Origin: Conidiobolus incongruus B7586
Taxonomy: Eukaryota; Entomophthoromycota; Entomophthoromycetes; Entomophthorales; Conidiobolaceae
Reading direction: 5' to 3'
Length of the DNA: 32,270 nt
Assembly: GCA_000697335.1 (NCBI GenBank)
Contig: JNEM01015823.1
Location: forward strand, 1-32,270
Shown here one piece after another: positions 21,604 to 32,270 of the stretch. Position numbers and translations under genes: made by a program. Numbering within the stretch: the first letter of the stretch is position 1; every line of letters begins with the position of its first letter. The notes below the pieces were generated by a model. It saw only the letters and a list, made by a program, of their open reading frames with translations, did not search any database and had not been told where the DNA came from.

Positions 21604-22464
21604 CTTAATATTATTCACTAATAAATTAAAAATAATTATCATCCAATTTGAATAGAGCAATATTTATACAATTGATGAATTCTTGCGATATAAACATAAG
21701 AATATTTTATAAGTAATTGCAGTACAATAATACTAAGACTAAATTGGTACACTTCATCAAGGTTAAAATATTGATAATTCTAAATTCAAATAAAAAATTA
21801 ACTAATATTTTTTATGTGACAATAATGATATGATTAACACTCCATATATTTCATAAATAATTACTAGATTCAATTATTATGTATTATTATATACTCAATG
21901 TATTAGACATTATTTTCGATGATTAGTTATAGTTTTGGAGAAATAGGATAAGATAGCATGCCCATTATGAATGATAATAATATTTAACTCTAAATAATTA
22001 TAATATTCACAAAATTAATTATATTACTAGTGTTTTTAGTTAATGAATATATATATAATTGCGATATCAACATCAAATTTCATTGATAACTTCAACTTTA
22101 TATCAAGTTAATTGGTAGACATAAAAGTCAAAATATATTCATTGCTGTCATTTTCATTTTTTTACAATTATAAAATTATATTTAAATAATTTAAAAAATG
22201 ATTTGTCAAAAAGTAAATATATTTTATAATTCTAAACTCTGCTAATAATAGTTTATTTAAATTATGTAAAGGTGAAGTTATATACCACAATTGGTAAACT
22301 ATATAATACCTTCAAATTAGTATTAATTAATCAAGATAAAATAAATTCAATTTATATAATTATTATGATCAAAGCATAATAAATTCATTCAATTATATTT
22401 AATATTATGATATTTTTAACAAATGCTGACATTATATATAAGGATCTAATAAAAAAGATGAAAA
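21604..22464. other. Spacer between the gene and its pseudogene
   Basis: Very AT-rich; no coding signal on either strand. It would hold the pseudogene's former promoter and the 3' UTR of the intact gene. Confidence 0.5.
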
Positions 22465-23035
22465 TTAATCCCAAACAAAATTCTCTCGCTTTTTGATCCA
22501 ATTCTTAGATTCAATAGTTTTAAAGAATTCGGCATCCCATTCAGGTAATTTTAATACTTCTTCCTCGCTTAATTCGTCTTTCCAGACGTAAGTATCTGCA
22601 TACACTAATTTTTCTTCTGTTGAATTCGGACTTGTCTTAGAAACTAAAACTGGAACTCTTTTGTATTCCTAAAAGAAAAATAAATACTAGTATAAAATAT
22701 TTAGTGATTTTAATCAATTACAGGTCCTTCAAAATAGTCTAAAGCTTCAATATGAGGTTTAAATAATCCTTCAATTAAAATGCCTTTCACTTGAGAATTT
22801 TTGGATTTGTCATTTATGGGCAAAATAGCTGGATAATCTCTATTGGGAGCTGTAAATCTCTTATATCCCTAAATCAAAATAAATTAAACCATCAAATTCA
22901 AATCAATAGTTATATAATTACTTTTAAAACAGCGTTGGATTTTTTAAAAACTATATGAAGTTGATTTTCATCATTAAATACTACTTTATTAAATATAGTA
23001 TCTACCATTAATGTACCATAGACGAATACATTCAT
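22465..23035 (-). CDS. AIG2 / gamma-glutamylcyclotransferase-like protein
   Basis: Three exons, 22922-23035, 22722-22868 and 22465-22668, with two 53-bp GT-AG introns, give 154 aa. The N-terminus Val-Phe-Val-Tyr-Gly-Thr-Leu-Met is the nucleotide-fold-like glycine loop of the gamma-glutamylcyclotransferase superfamily. The Phe-Glu-Gly-Pro-Glu-Tyr-Lys-Arg-Val-Pro-Val stretch around residues 84-94 is typical of the AIG2-like branch and holds the likely catalytic glutamate. The C-terminal part (Trp-Lys-Asp-Glu-Leu...Trp-Asp) is also family-like. Members cleave gamma-glutamyl compounds to 5-oxoproline; the substrate here is not known. All exon phases are zero. It is the last gene before the repeat-rich right part of the window. 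Confidence 0.88.
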
Positions 23036-23575
23036 TATAGTTATTATTATTTTGATTATTATTTATTATTACTTATATTAAAGTTTTTGGAGACTTGTGG
23101 TATTTAATATATAGCTTGATTATTAGAAAATCGATTATGGGATGTAATTATTTGTGATAAAATCAATAAATTAAGTGAATTTATAAAAATATATATACAT
23201 TCGTTTTTGAATTAAAAATTACATACTGTTCATAATAATTTATTAAAAATTAAAATTATATAGTATATAGTATTCAAAAATAATTAAAACATATACGTAA
23301 TTTTTTTTCAAAAATCGTTATTAAAGACAATATTATTTCTCTTTTCAATTTATAAATCATTGACAAAAATATTTAAGAATTTAAATAATTTTTAATATTG
23401 ATAATATTATGTCAAGTATAAAAGTATAATACTTGTAAAAAATTCATTGTGATTGATTTAATTGAGTTCACATCTTCAAACACAATTAGCTTAATCTATC
23501 TCAAATCATCTTACTTTATTATATTTTGATTTGAATGTATTGTGATAATTTTTTTAATTTTTTATCAATTTGAGT

Positions 23576-24080
23576 AGGTATTACTTGATATTTTAAATAA
23601 TAGGAATTTTTTATAATTAAAAATAAATAAATATTTTAATATAAAATATATAAAAATAATAATATAATATAAATTTAATAGTTTCTTTTATTATTAGTAA
23701 CTCTTTACTATATTTTTAAGAAACTTTTAACACTTAAAATGTAGTTGTTATTAAAGATTGAAACTTGATATTTTATAAACTAATTAAATTTATTAATAGA
23801 AATTTTCTTACTTATAAGTTGATTTTTTAATTGCCTGAAGCAATTTTAATTTTATAAGTTATAATCTAAAGAATAAGTTAGATATAATAGTTTTTTCTAG
23901 TTATTTTCAATTAAAAAACTTTTTATAATTATAAAATTATATATTTTTATAATTATAATGTAAAATGATAGATTTTCTAAAATTATAATAAAAATATCAA
24001 TTAAAAATAATCTTATTTAAAAAAACAATATATAATTTATTATTTATTGATTATTTTAAAAAACAAAATAAGGATAATAT
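23576..24080 (+). repeat. Repeat block A, left copy (direct)
   Basis: About 500 bp starting near TAATAGGAATTTTTT that recurs in the same orientation at about 31206-31715. Shared landmarks include ATATAAATTTAATAGTTTC, TATTTTATAAACTAATTAAA, GGTTATAATCTAAAG-like and TAATAGTTTTTTC. The copies differ by transversions and small indels as well as transitions, so they are older than the LTR element. Borders are approximate. Confidence 0.75.
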
Positions 24081-24430
24081 ATATTTTTATATATTATTAT
24101 TATAATTAATATTTATTTATTAATAAAATACTTATTTAAAAGGATCTATAAAAAAATTAATTTAATTCAATATTTTGATTTATATGTTAATAAAGAATTA
24201 TATAAATAGATTTAAAGCTTATTAATAATAATTATTTGTTATAAAAGCTTTAGTTTTTAATAATACTTAAGTAAGTTTAATTTGATAATAATTATTTTAA
24301 CTTGTTTTAAGTTTTAATTAAATAATATAGTATATATTTTATATTTTTTTAAATAATTTAAATTTAAATTTTAATATATATAAAATATTTATGAAATTAT
24401 CATTAAAATATCTTAATAATTATTTATTAT
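23945..24430 (+). repeat. Inverted repeat block B, left arm
   Basis: Its reverse complement resembles 30740-31212 on the other side of the LTR element. Matching landmarks are CTAAAGCTTTTATAA, ATATAAATCAAA and TTAATAAATAAATATTAATT, with many differences. It overlaps the end of block A. Limits and identity are by eye. Confidence 0.6.
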
Positions 24431-24733
24431 AATTACAAAGATATTTATTAATATTTTTTTAATCTAATTAATAATTAATATAATAAAAATTGAAATTATT
24501 TTTTTTAATTTTGGTTAATTTTTAATATTTTTTTAATATTAAAATAGTTTATTTATTAATAAGTAGTTAATATAAATAATATTATCATATAATTGAATAA
24601 TTGGGAAATTTTTTAATTTCTGATTTTTCCAACCTATTATTAGCTTAAAAAAATTATAAAACAAATAAGAGAATAAATAGTTTTGAATTATATATATATT
24701 TAACTTTTTTAATTAGAAAATTAATTTTTTAAA

Positions 24734-24738
24734 ATTTA
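24734..24738 (+). repeat. Target site duplication, left copy
   Basis: The 5 bases ATTTA just before the left LTR are repeated just after the right LTR at 30455-30459. A 5-bp duplication is usual for Ty3/gypsy integrase. Confidence 0.8.
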
Positions 24739-25136
24739 TGTAAGTGTATTGGTAGTTAAACTAATATAGTGTAGAGGAAGACTTAATATAAAAGTAGTGT
24801 GGTGTAGAATGTGGTAATATAATGTGGCTATAGTGTGCAAGTGTAAACAAAGTTTAATTAAGCTTCAAACTAGGATGAGTCACTGATATATTAAGATTTA
24901 TATTAGGTAGTGCCAATATCCTACAATATTAATAGAATGTAGTCTCAATTTTAAAAATAGTGTAAAAGTAAAAAATAGTAAGAATTAAGAGGAAAAAAAA
25001 AGCCTAGTTTATTAGATAATTCAATGCTATTTATATAATTAATTTAACTATATAAGTATAAATTAATCATATAATTTATAGTTAATTGGATTATATAAAA
25101 GTGTATATAAGAATTTAAAGAACTAGTCTCTTAATA
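24739..25136 (-). repeat. Long terminal repeat (3' LTR of the element)
   Basis: 398 bp, matching 30057-30454 with about 5% differences, all of them transitions in my by-eye comparison. Confidence 0.9.
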
Positions 25137-28100
25137 CTCCCCTAGTGGGTTTTTTAAAAGAGACACACTCTTTAATTTTTTGCAAATAGGTATAATAAAC
25201 TAAGGTATTCTTAATATTTTCTAGAGGTTCTTATGTAACTTCTTTAATAAAATAACCCATCCATTTTACATAAAAATAAAGCTTATTCCTAATAGATTTA
25301 GACTTAATTATATAATCAACATAGTATTCTTCTTCTCTATCTTAATTAATAATTAGATCTAGTTTTAAAGTTTTTAATTGATTAGGAAAAGTGTTAAAAT
25401 CTTTAAAGTATGGTTTAATTTTAGATATGTGAAAGGTAGGGTTAATCTTCAAAGTTAGAGGTAATTCCAAGGTAATATTTTTAAAATTTGAATCAATAGA
25501 TTAAATTTTATAGAGACTATAATATAATGGTAAATATTTGGGATTTAAGCTAGATTTAAGTAGGGTAGGTTTAAAGGTAGATTGTTCTAAGTATATAAAC
25601 ATACTAGTTTTATATTTAAGAGGGTTTCTAGATAACTTTAAGTATTGTTGTTCCATGATCCTTTAATTTTCTTCTAAGTTAAATTTAACAAGGGAATTAA
25701 TATGTTTGATATTAGATTAAAATTCAACAATGTCTAAAGGTAAGTTGATTTAAAGTTTTAGAGTAATTATTAAGTTAGGATGTTTGTTATAATTAATGAA
25801 ATAAGGGTTAAAACCTGTTGATTTATTGATAAAGGTGTTGAATAAATATTAGAGTTGGTAGATATAGGCATCTTAATTTAATTGATTAGTGTTAATATAG
25901 GCTCTAATTATTTGCTTCAAGGTTTTAATAATTTTTTCAACAAGTCTATTGGTTTAGTGATGATTAATAGTAGACATAGCTAGGTAAATCTTAAAGGAAG
26001 AGGATAATAACTTTTAGAATCAGGAGTTGAATTGTACATCTCTATTAGATATAATAGTTTGTGGAATTCTATAGTAGGTAAAGATATTAAAGAATAACAA
26101 TTGTGCAACATCTTTAGCTATAGAAGTTTTGAAATAAGGAATAAAATAAACATATTTAGAAAATGAATCAATTGCAATCAGTAAGTTATTATAACTATTT
26201 GTTGATTTAAGGATTTCTATAAAATTAAGTTAGATTTGTTGTTAAATTTTATTAGGGACTTATAAGGGAATAAGTTTACTATATTTTAGTTGAGTATTAT
26301 ATTTAGTTCTTTAGCATATATCATAGGTATTAGTGTATTTCTGAATTGATTTAACTAGGGAAAGCTAGTAATACTTTATTTTAATTCTCTCAGCAGTTTT
26401 TAACTAGTTTTGATATCCTCTAACAGGTAAGTTATAGCATTCATTAAATATTGTTTGTTAGATCTTAGGGATGTTAGGAATATATAAACAATTATTATAA
26501 TATAGTAAGTTATTGATAATTTTAAATTGTTTGACATATTTTAGTTGGTTTTCTAATAGTTTAAAGAGTTCTTCTTTAACTAAAATAAAGAAATTATTAT
26601 TTAATAGTGTTTCTTAAAGTAGTTTAATAAATTTTTTATTTCCTTCATTAATAATCATTAAGTTAATATTTGCTAGATTTTTACAATTAGAACAAAAAGG
26701 TAGGTATGCAAGATTTTTTAATAAAGTATCTACAACATGGTTTTATTAACCTAAGAGATATTAAATAAGGAAAAGGTAAGCTTGGATAGTTTTAATCTAT
26801 TTAACTTATCTTCTTGATAAATACTTCTGAGTATTTAAGTAGATAAGTGATTTGTGATTTGTAAGTGTTAAGAAAAGGTTACAAAACAAGAAATGTGAGT
26901 GATTTTTGATTATTTCTACTAAAGCAAAGAGTTTTTATTTATAGACTAGGTATTTCAATTCAACTAGTTTTATTTTTCTTAACCAGAATGTTATTGGTTT
27001 TAAAGTAACATTTGTAAAGTTAAACTCAACTTATTCTCCTTTATTCATTATTTTATCCTATAGTTATAAGGTAAAATATAAATTAAATTCAAACTAGGTT
27101 AACTATTTACTAATTGTAAAAGAACTAGAGTTAATAAAAATAATGGTAGGTAGTTTTAGATTAAAAATAGATAAAGTAAAAGCATTGGTAATATAGAAAA
27201 TTAAAGTATTTATATAGAAAGTATATAGTGGGGTTTATTTAAAAAGAGAGTTTTTCTTTAAGAAATTAGTAAGAGGAGTAGTAAATTCAACAAAAGAATC
27301 AATGAAATCTTTAAAGTAATTTAATAATCTAAGTATAAACATAAGTTGATCTTTGTTTATAAGTATAGTAAAAGCTTTAACACTATTGAGTTTAGTTAGA
27401 TTAATACTAATTCCTTAAAAGGAAACAATATAATTATAGAAAAGGATAGAAGAGGTACTAAAGATATATTTTGATAGTTTCAAAGGTAATTTATGTTCTT
27501 GAATAATTTGTAAAACTTAATTAACATGTTAAATATGTTCTTCTTTAGTTTTTGAATAGATTAAAATATTATTAAAGTAGGTAATAATAAAGTTATTAAA
27601 AACAAGGTTGAAAAGGGAATTGATAAATCAAGTAAAAGTTATAAGGGTATTACACAATTTAAAGTTTATAACAGTAAATTTATAGTAACTTAAAAGAGTA
27701 TTGAAAGTAGTTAAAAGGATAGAATTTTCTTCAACTTTAATATTGTAATATCTATTCTTAACATCTAGTTTAATAAATATAGTTGATCTAAGTAGTTTAT
27801 CCTTAACATTATGTAGGTTTAATAATAAAGTTTTATCCTTAATAGTTTTAGAGTTTAAAACATAGTTATCAATGTATAGTCTCTAACTACCATTAGCCTT
27901 TTATATAAAGAGGATTAGAGATTTTTATAGTGAGGAAAAAGGTTTAATATACCTATTTTCAAGTAGTTTTTGGATTTCTTCTTTTAAAGTTTAGTATTGT
28001 TTAAGGGATAAATGGTAAGTAAGCTTTAAATATAGTTGTATACTAGGGATTAGTTTAATTTTATGTTTAATATTATGTTTAGGTGGTAATTTATTCACAA

Positions 28101-30056
28101 GTTTAAAAACATTAGCAAATTAACTTACTGTATTGTATAGGAAGTGGTTATTAAATATAACCTCATTAAAATCAACAGATAAAGTGTTAATAGATGAATA
28201 ATAAACAGATATATATCCTTATAAATTATTTAGGTTTTTGATTAGCTTTTTACATTGATTTTTACTTATAATAATAAAATTATTTGCTATAATTGTAGAG
28301 TTAGTGTTAGGTAAAACATTTAATAGTTTTATAGTAGGGTAATGTAGATTTTTTGAGATTAATTCTACTAATTTCTTTTAGAATGTAAAAGAAATAGATT
28401 TGTGGCTTTCTAAAGTAATATTCATAGATATAAAGCTGTGATATTCAAACTAATTTTAACTTAGTATGAAATTATAACCAATGTTGCTAATTAGGAATTT
28501 AATATGTTGGGAGTAGTTAGGAGGTAATGATAAGTATCTAGATACAGTACCAGATACTTGTTTTATTGAGTTGTTAGTATATTTAATTATCAAGTTACTT
28601 TTTTAAGTAGGTAAAGATAGCTTTACAACAATAAAAGAAGAGATAATACAATTAGAACAACTAAAGTCAATTAAAACACTAACAAGTATATCTATAAAAG
28701 AACCAGTTAATATAAACAATAGGGTGATAGTTAAAGGTAAAGAATTATAAGGTAGATTAGTTACTAAAATATTTTTAGTTTCTAGTGGTTTAATCAGTTA
28801 GATTTCTCTAGTATACATAGTTTAATTTATAGAATCATTAGCTTGTTAGAACCTTTGTAGATTAAATTAGAATCTGCTAACTAATTGTAAAAGGGGTAAT
28901 TCTAGGGTTATATTAATATTATTCAGGTTTGATTTATGGTTGGTAAGTTAGGATTATTGAGAATTAAACAGATATTGCTTCTTTAAAGGGTATTTGTTAA
29001 CTCTATAGTTGACTTAAATCTTTTAGTAATAGTAGCAACCTTTGTTTGCTCTCAAGTAAACTTTAGCTTCTTCACTAAAGGTTTTCTTATGAAGCTTTAA
29101 AGCAGAAACATCTATTATTTGAGACTTAAGTAGGTTAAAGTAAAGTTTAAAGGATTAATTTTTAAGGTGGGAAGATTTAGTTATAGAGTAAAGGATATCA
29201 TCAATTATAATTGCTATATCACAAATGTCAAAAAAAAACATATTATTAAAGTGTTCCCTACTAACTAACTAAAGCTTTACTTGAAGGTTAAGGTATTGTA
29301 ATAGTTTGTGGATTTATTCTTCTTCAGTGATATTTAGTATGTTTAAATATATTTCATTAAATTTCTCAATTAATTGTTTTATAGAAGTTTTTTATTTGAG
29401 TTGGGAAAGCTTTTCTCTTGTTAATCAAACTTAATCTTTTGGGTAATACCTCTCTTTAAGGGTTTTTTCCAATTGTTTAAAAGTTTATATCTTTATAGTA
29501 GGTTATCCTCCTAAAGATTTTTTAGGATTAAGCTTGTAATAAGTTAACTACCAAGTATAAATAGATTTTTCTAAAAAAAAAAGTGGCTAATTTAAGGATA
29601 TTTTTTAGATCTTCATCAAAAATCAAATCAAGGTAATTCTTCATGTTTTTAAGGTAGTTTTCAAGCTTGTAAAGGTTTTTTAAGTTATCATAAGTAGTTA
29701 GTTTGTTTTTAAAGATACTAAAGAGGTGGTTTAATGTATTAACTATAGTAAAGTAGCTGGTTTGTTAGATTTAAGCTCTTTAAAACATATTTTTTTTCAA
29801 TCAAAAGTTGTCTAATATAAGCTTCTTAGAGGGTAGTAAGCTTTTAAAAACTAAAGTCTTAGATTTACTTAGTAATTAAGCTGTTATCATCATTAAAATA
29901 ATATAAGGGTATCTCTTTTTTTAGTGGTATTATAGTGTATAGTGTTAAATTTAAATGAAATAAATTATAAATAAGATTTAAAATAGTAATAGATAAGTTA
30001 GATATAAGTAGTTATTAATTTCTAGTAGGTTTTTAACAGTTTTGTTACTGCTACTA

Positions 30057-30454
30057 TATAAGTGTATTGGTAGTTAAACTAATATAGTGTAGAGGAAGAC
30101 TTAATATAAAAGTAGTATGGTGTAGAATGTAGTAATATAATATAGCTGTAGTGTGCAAGTGTAAATAAAGTTTAATTAAGTTTCAAACTAAGATGAGTCA
30201 TTGATATATTAAGATTTATATTAGGTAGTGCTAATATCCTACAATATTAATAGAATGTAGTCTCAATCTTAAAAATAGTGTAAAAGTAAAAAATAGTAAG
30301 AATTGAGAGGGAAAAAAAAGCCTAGTTTATTAAATAATTCAATGCTATTTATACAATTAATTTAACTATATAAGTATAAATTAATCATATAATTTATAGT
30401 TAATTGGATTATATGAAAGTGTATATAAGAATTTAGAGAACTAATCTCTTAACA
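30057..30454 (-). repeat. Long terminal repeat (5' LTR of the element)
   Basis: 398 bp; on the minus strand it starts TGTTAAGAGA. Because the internal genes read right to left, this is the 5' LTR and should hold the promoter. Confidence 0.9.
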
Positions 30455-30459
30455 ATTTA
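30455..30459 (+). repeat. Target site duplication, right copy
   Basis: ATTTA, identical to 24734-24738. Confidence 0.8.
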
Positions 30460-30739
30460 TTTTTTAATTTAATTATATTTAAAGTAAATAATAATTATCA
30501 AAAGTTTTTTATTTTAGTATTAATAATATTTAACTATAAATCCTCTAAAATTATTTAAAATTTATAAGCAACTTTTAATAATAAAAAATTATCTGAATTA
30601 ATAATTTATTACTAATTGATTTATTTTAAAATTAAGATAAAAATTATCCAAAAAATATTAAAATCTAAAAAATAAATTTTAATTATTATTTTAATATAAT
30701 ATTATATTGAAAAATCCCTTTTTATATTAGTTAAAAAAT

Positions 30740-31212
30740 TATCAAAACACTTTAATATTAATTATATAATTATTTTATATATATTAACATTTAAATTAAA
30801 ATAAATTAATAAAAATATAAATTAGATATTTTATATTTTAATTAAAATTAAAAAAAACTAAAGTAGTTATTATTAAACAAAATTTATTAAAATAAAGCTA
30901 AAAATAAAAGCTTTTATAAAAAATTATTATAATTAATGAATTTTAGATTTTTTTGTATAATCCTTTATAAAAATATAAATCAAAGTTTTAAATTAAATTA
31001 AATTAACTTATTTGATAAAATCTTTTAAATTTATATTTTGTTAATAAATGAATGTTAATTATTATTTTAAGTTATAATAGTATATGTTATTTTTATTTAA
31101 TTTTTAAAAGAGAATTAATTAATAATAATCTTTTATTTTTTTTAAAATAAAATTTTTTAACTGGTATTTTTAATATAATCTAAATAAACCTATTATTTTA
31201 TATAATATTACT
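30740..31212 (-). repeat. Inverted repeat block B, right arm
   Basis: Reverse-complement partner of 23945-24430, running directly up to the right copy of block A. It contains the AAAAGCTTTTATAA and ATATAAATCAAA landmarks. The segment 30460-30740 between the LTR and this arm is AT-rich with no feature that I can support. Confidence 0.6.
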
Positions 31213-31715
31213 TTGTATTTTTAATAATAGGAATTTTTTGCAATTCAAAATAAATAAATATTATAATATATAATATATAAAAATAAATATATAATATAAA
31301 TTTAATAGTTTCTTTTATTTTTAATAACTTTTTGCTATACTTTTAACAAAGATTTAATATATAAAAAATAATTCTTTTTATTAAAAACTAAAATTTAATA
31401 TTTTATAAACTAATTAAATTTTTTTTCAGAAATTTTCTTTCTTGTTAACTGGTTTTTTAATTATCTAAAGCAATTATAATTACATAGGTTATAATCTAAA
31501 GAGTATACTGGATATAATAGTTTTTTCCAGTTATTTTTAATTAGAAAGTTTTTTATAGCTTTAGATTTATATATTTTATAATTATCATGTAAAATAATAA
31601 GTCTTCTTAAATTATATTAAAAACACCAATTAAAGATATTTTTATTTAAAAAAACAATATAAAGTTTAGTATTAACTGATTTTCTTTTAAGAATTAAATA
31701 AGAGTAGCATATACT
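31206..31715 (+). repeat. Repeat block A, right copy (direct)
   Basis: Direct repeat of 23576-24080. It ends a few bases before the third LTR at 31721, so the second retroelement inserted in or at the edge of this block. Confidence 0.75.
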
Positions 31716-31720
31716 ATTAT

Positions 31721-32270
31721 TGTAAGTGTCATGGTAGTTAAACTAATATAGTGCAGAGGAAGACTTAATATAAAAGTAGTGTGGTGTAGAATGTGGTAAT
31801 ATAATGTGGCTGTAGTGTGCAAGTGTAAACAAAGTTTAATTAAGCTTTGAACTAGGATGAGTCACCGATATATTAAGATTTATATTAGGTAGTGCCAATA
31901 TCCTATAATATTGACAGAATATAGTCTCAATCTTAGAAATAGTGTAAAAGTAAAAATAGTAAGAATTGAGAGGAAAAAGAGGAACCTAGTTTATTAGATA
32001 ATTTAATACTATTTATACAATTAATTTAACTATATAAGTATAAATTAATCATATAATTTATAGTTAATTGGATTATATGAAAGTATATATAAGAATTTAG
32101 AGAACTAGTCTCTTAACACTCCCCTAGTGGGTCTCTTAGAGGAGACACACTCCCTAATTTTTTGCAAATAGGTATGATAGGCTGAGGTATTCTTAATATT
32201 TTCTAGAGGTTCCCATGTAGCTTCTTCAATAAGATAACCCATCCATTTTACATAAAAATAAGGCATATTA
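31721..32270 (-). mobile_element. Second chromovirus-type LTR element, partial at window edge, fossil
   Basis: A 398-bp LTR at 31721-32118 is followed by the same internal end sequence as in the first element, including the chromodomain-like segment, and runs off the window. Same family and same orientation as the element at 24739. This copy looks less mutated than the first: where the internal ends differ, the first copy nearly always has the T or A state. Whether the rest is whole cannot be seen. Confidence 0.88.

Larger units (their letters stand above)
23036..24733. other. Extremely AT-rich, gene-free flank
   Basis: Almost only A and T over long runs, with no coding frame. From about 23576 onward it consists of the old repeat blocks described separately. 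Confidence 0.6.
24739..30454 (-). mobile_element. Ty3/gypsy chromovirus-type LTR retrotransposon, fossil
   Basis: A structurally complete 5.7-kb element, inserted in the minus orientation, bounded by two 398-bp LTRs and a 5-bp target duplication (ATTTA). In transcript order (right to left) I can place a gag region with a zinc-knuckle-like patch near 29.0 kb, a protease region near 28.5 kb, reverse transcriptase around 27.4-28.1 kb, RNase H near 26.8-27.1 kb, the integrase core around 25.9-26.3 kb and a chromodomain-like segment near 25.2-25.4 kb. Integrase after reverse transcriptase puts it in Ty3/gypsy, and the chromodomain in the chromovirus branch. A primer-binding site lies next to the right LTR and a purine-rich tract next to the left LTR. 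It is broken many times over (dozens of breaks). The damage looks like genome-wide transition mutation of repeats, so the age is uncertain but the intact ends suggest a fairly recent insertion. Confidence 0.9.

Noticed and set aside
23600-24730. CRISPR-like or satellite array in the AT-rich flank
   Set aside because: No regular spacing of identical units; the similarity is between whole blocks on both sides of the retroelement.
24739-30454. Idea that the element uses a ciliate-like code in which TAA and TAG are sense codons
   Set aside because: Host genes in the same window end normally in TAA or TGA, and the LTRs, which do not code, show the same transition pattern; mutation of repeats explains both.

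Overview
The window is nuclear DNA of a very AT-rich fungus. The coding exons are AT-rich and the intergenic DNA is close to 80% AT or more. The genes carry short GT-AG introns of about 49-82 bp. The set includes a fungal DUF2408-type protein, BET2, BUB3, OXA1, an AP-2 sigma subunit and a mitochondrial-type alanine aminotransferase. A METTL4-type MT-A70 methyltransferase is also present; this gene is missing from budding yeasts, so I lean to an early-diverging fungal lineage, but the sequence does not prove it.

Layout. From 1 to 10 kb the DNA is gene-dense: a small secreted Asn/Gln-rich protein (142-525), a tiny lysine-rich protein (668-895, minus), a DUF2408-type repeat protein (1852-3183), the AP-2 sigma adaptor (3665-4205, minus) divergent from BET2 (4451-5750), OXA1 (5827-6897, minus), METTL4-like (7079-8168, minus) and a coiled-coil plus disordered protein (9078-9883, minus). 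From about 10 to 15 kb there is no intact gene, only a few short coding-like relics. From 15 to 20 kb come BUB3 (15152-16325), a broken tRNA-Ser-like sequence (around 17.3 kb) and alanine aminotransferase (17942-19776). From 21 to 23 kb an intact AIG2/gamma-glutamylcyclotransferase-like gene (22465-23035, minus) stands beside its decayed duplicate (21097-21603, minus).

From about 23 kb to the end the window is repeat DNA. A Ty3/gypsy chromovirus-type LTR element (24739-30454) lies in the minus orientation, with 398-bp LTRs and a 5-bp target duplication. A second copy runs off the right edge (31721-32270). The AT-rich DNA on both sides of the first copy forms an older repeat system: one block is present in direct orientation on both flanks and an adjoining block in inverted orientation. 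LTR copies differ by transitions only, which is the signature of fungal repeat-induced point mutation or a similar C-to-T process.

The housekeeping genes have unrelated jobs: vesicle traffic (AP-2 sigma, BET2), mitochondria (OXA1, ALT), spindle checkpoint (BUB3) and nucleic-acid methylation (METTL4). There is no functional cluster. The main points for follow-up are the repeat-mutation signature, the nested inverted/direct repeats around the retroelement, and the METTL4-type enzyme in the same genome. Exon coordinates were worked out by eye from splice sites, reading frame and family similarity.
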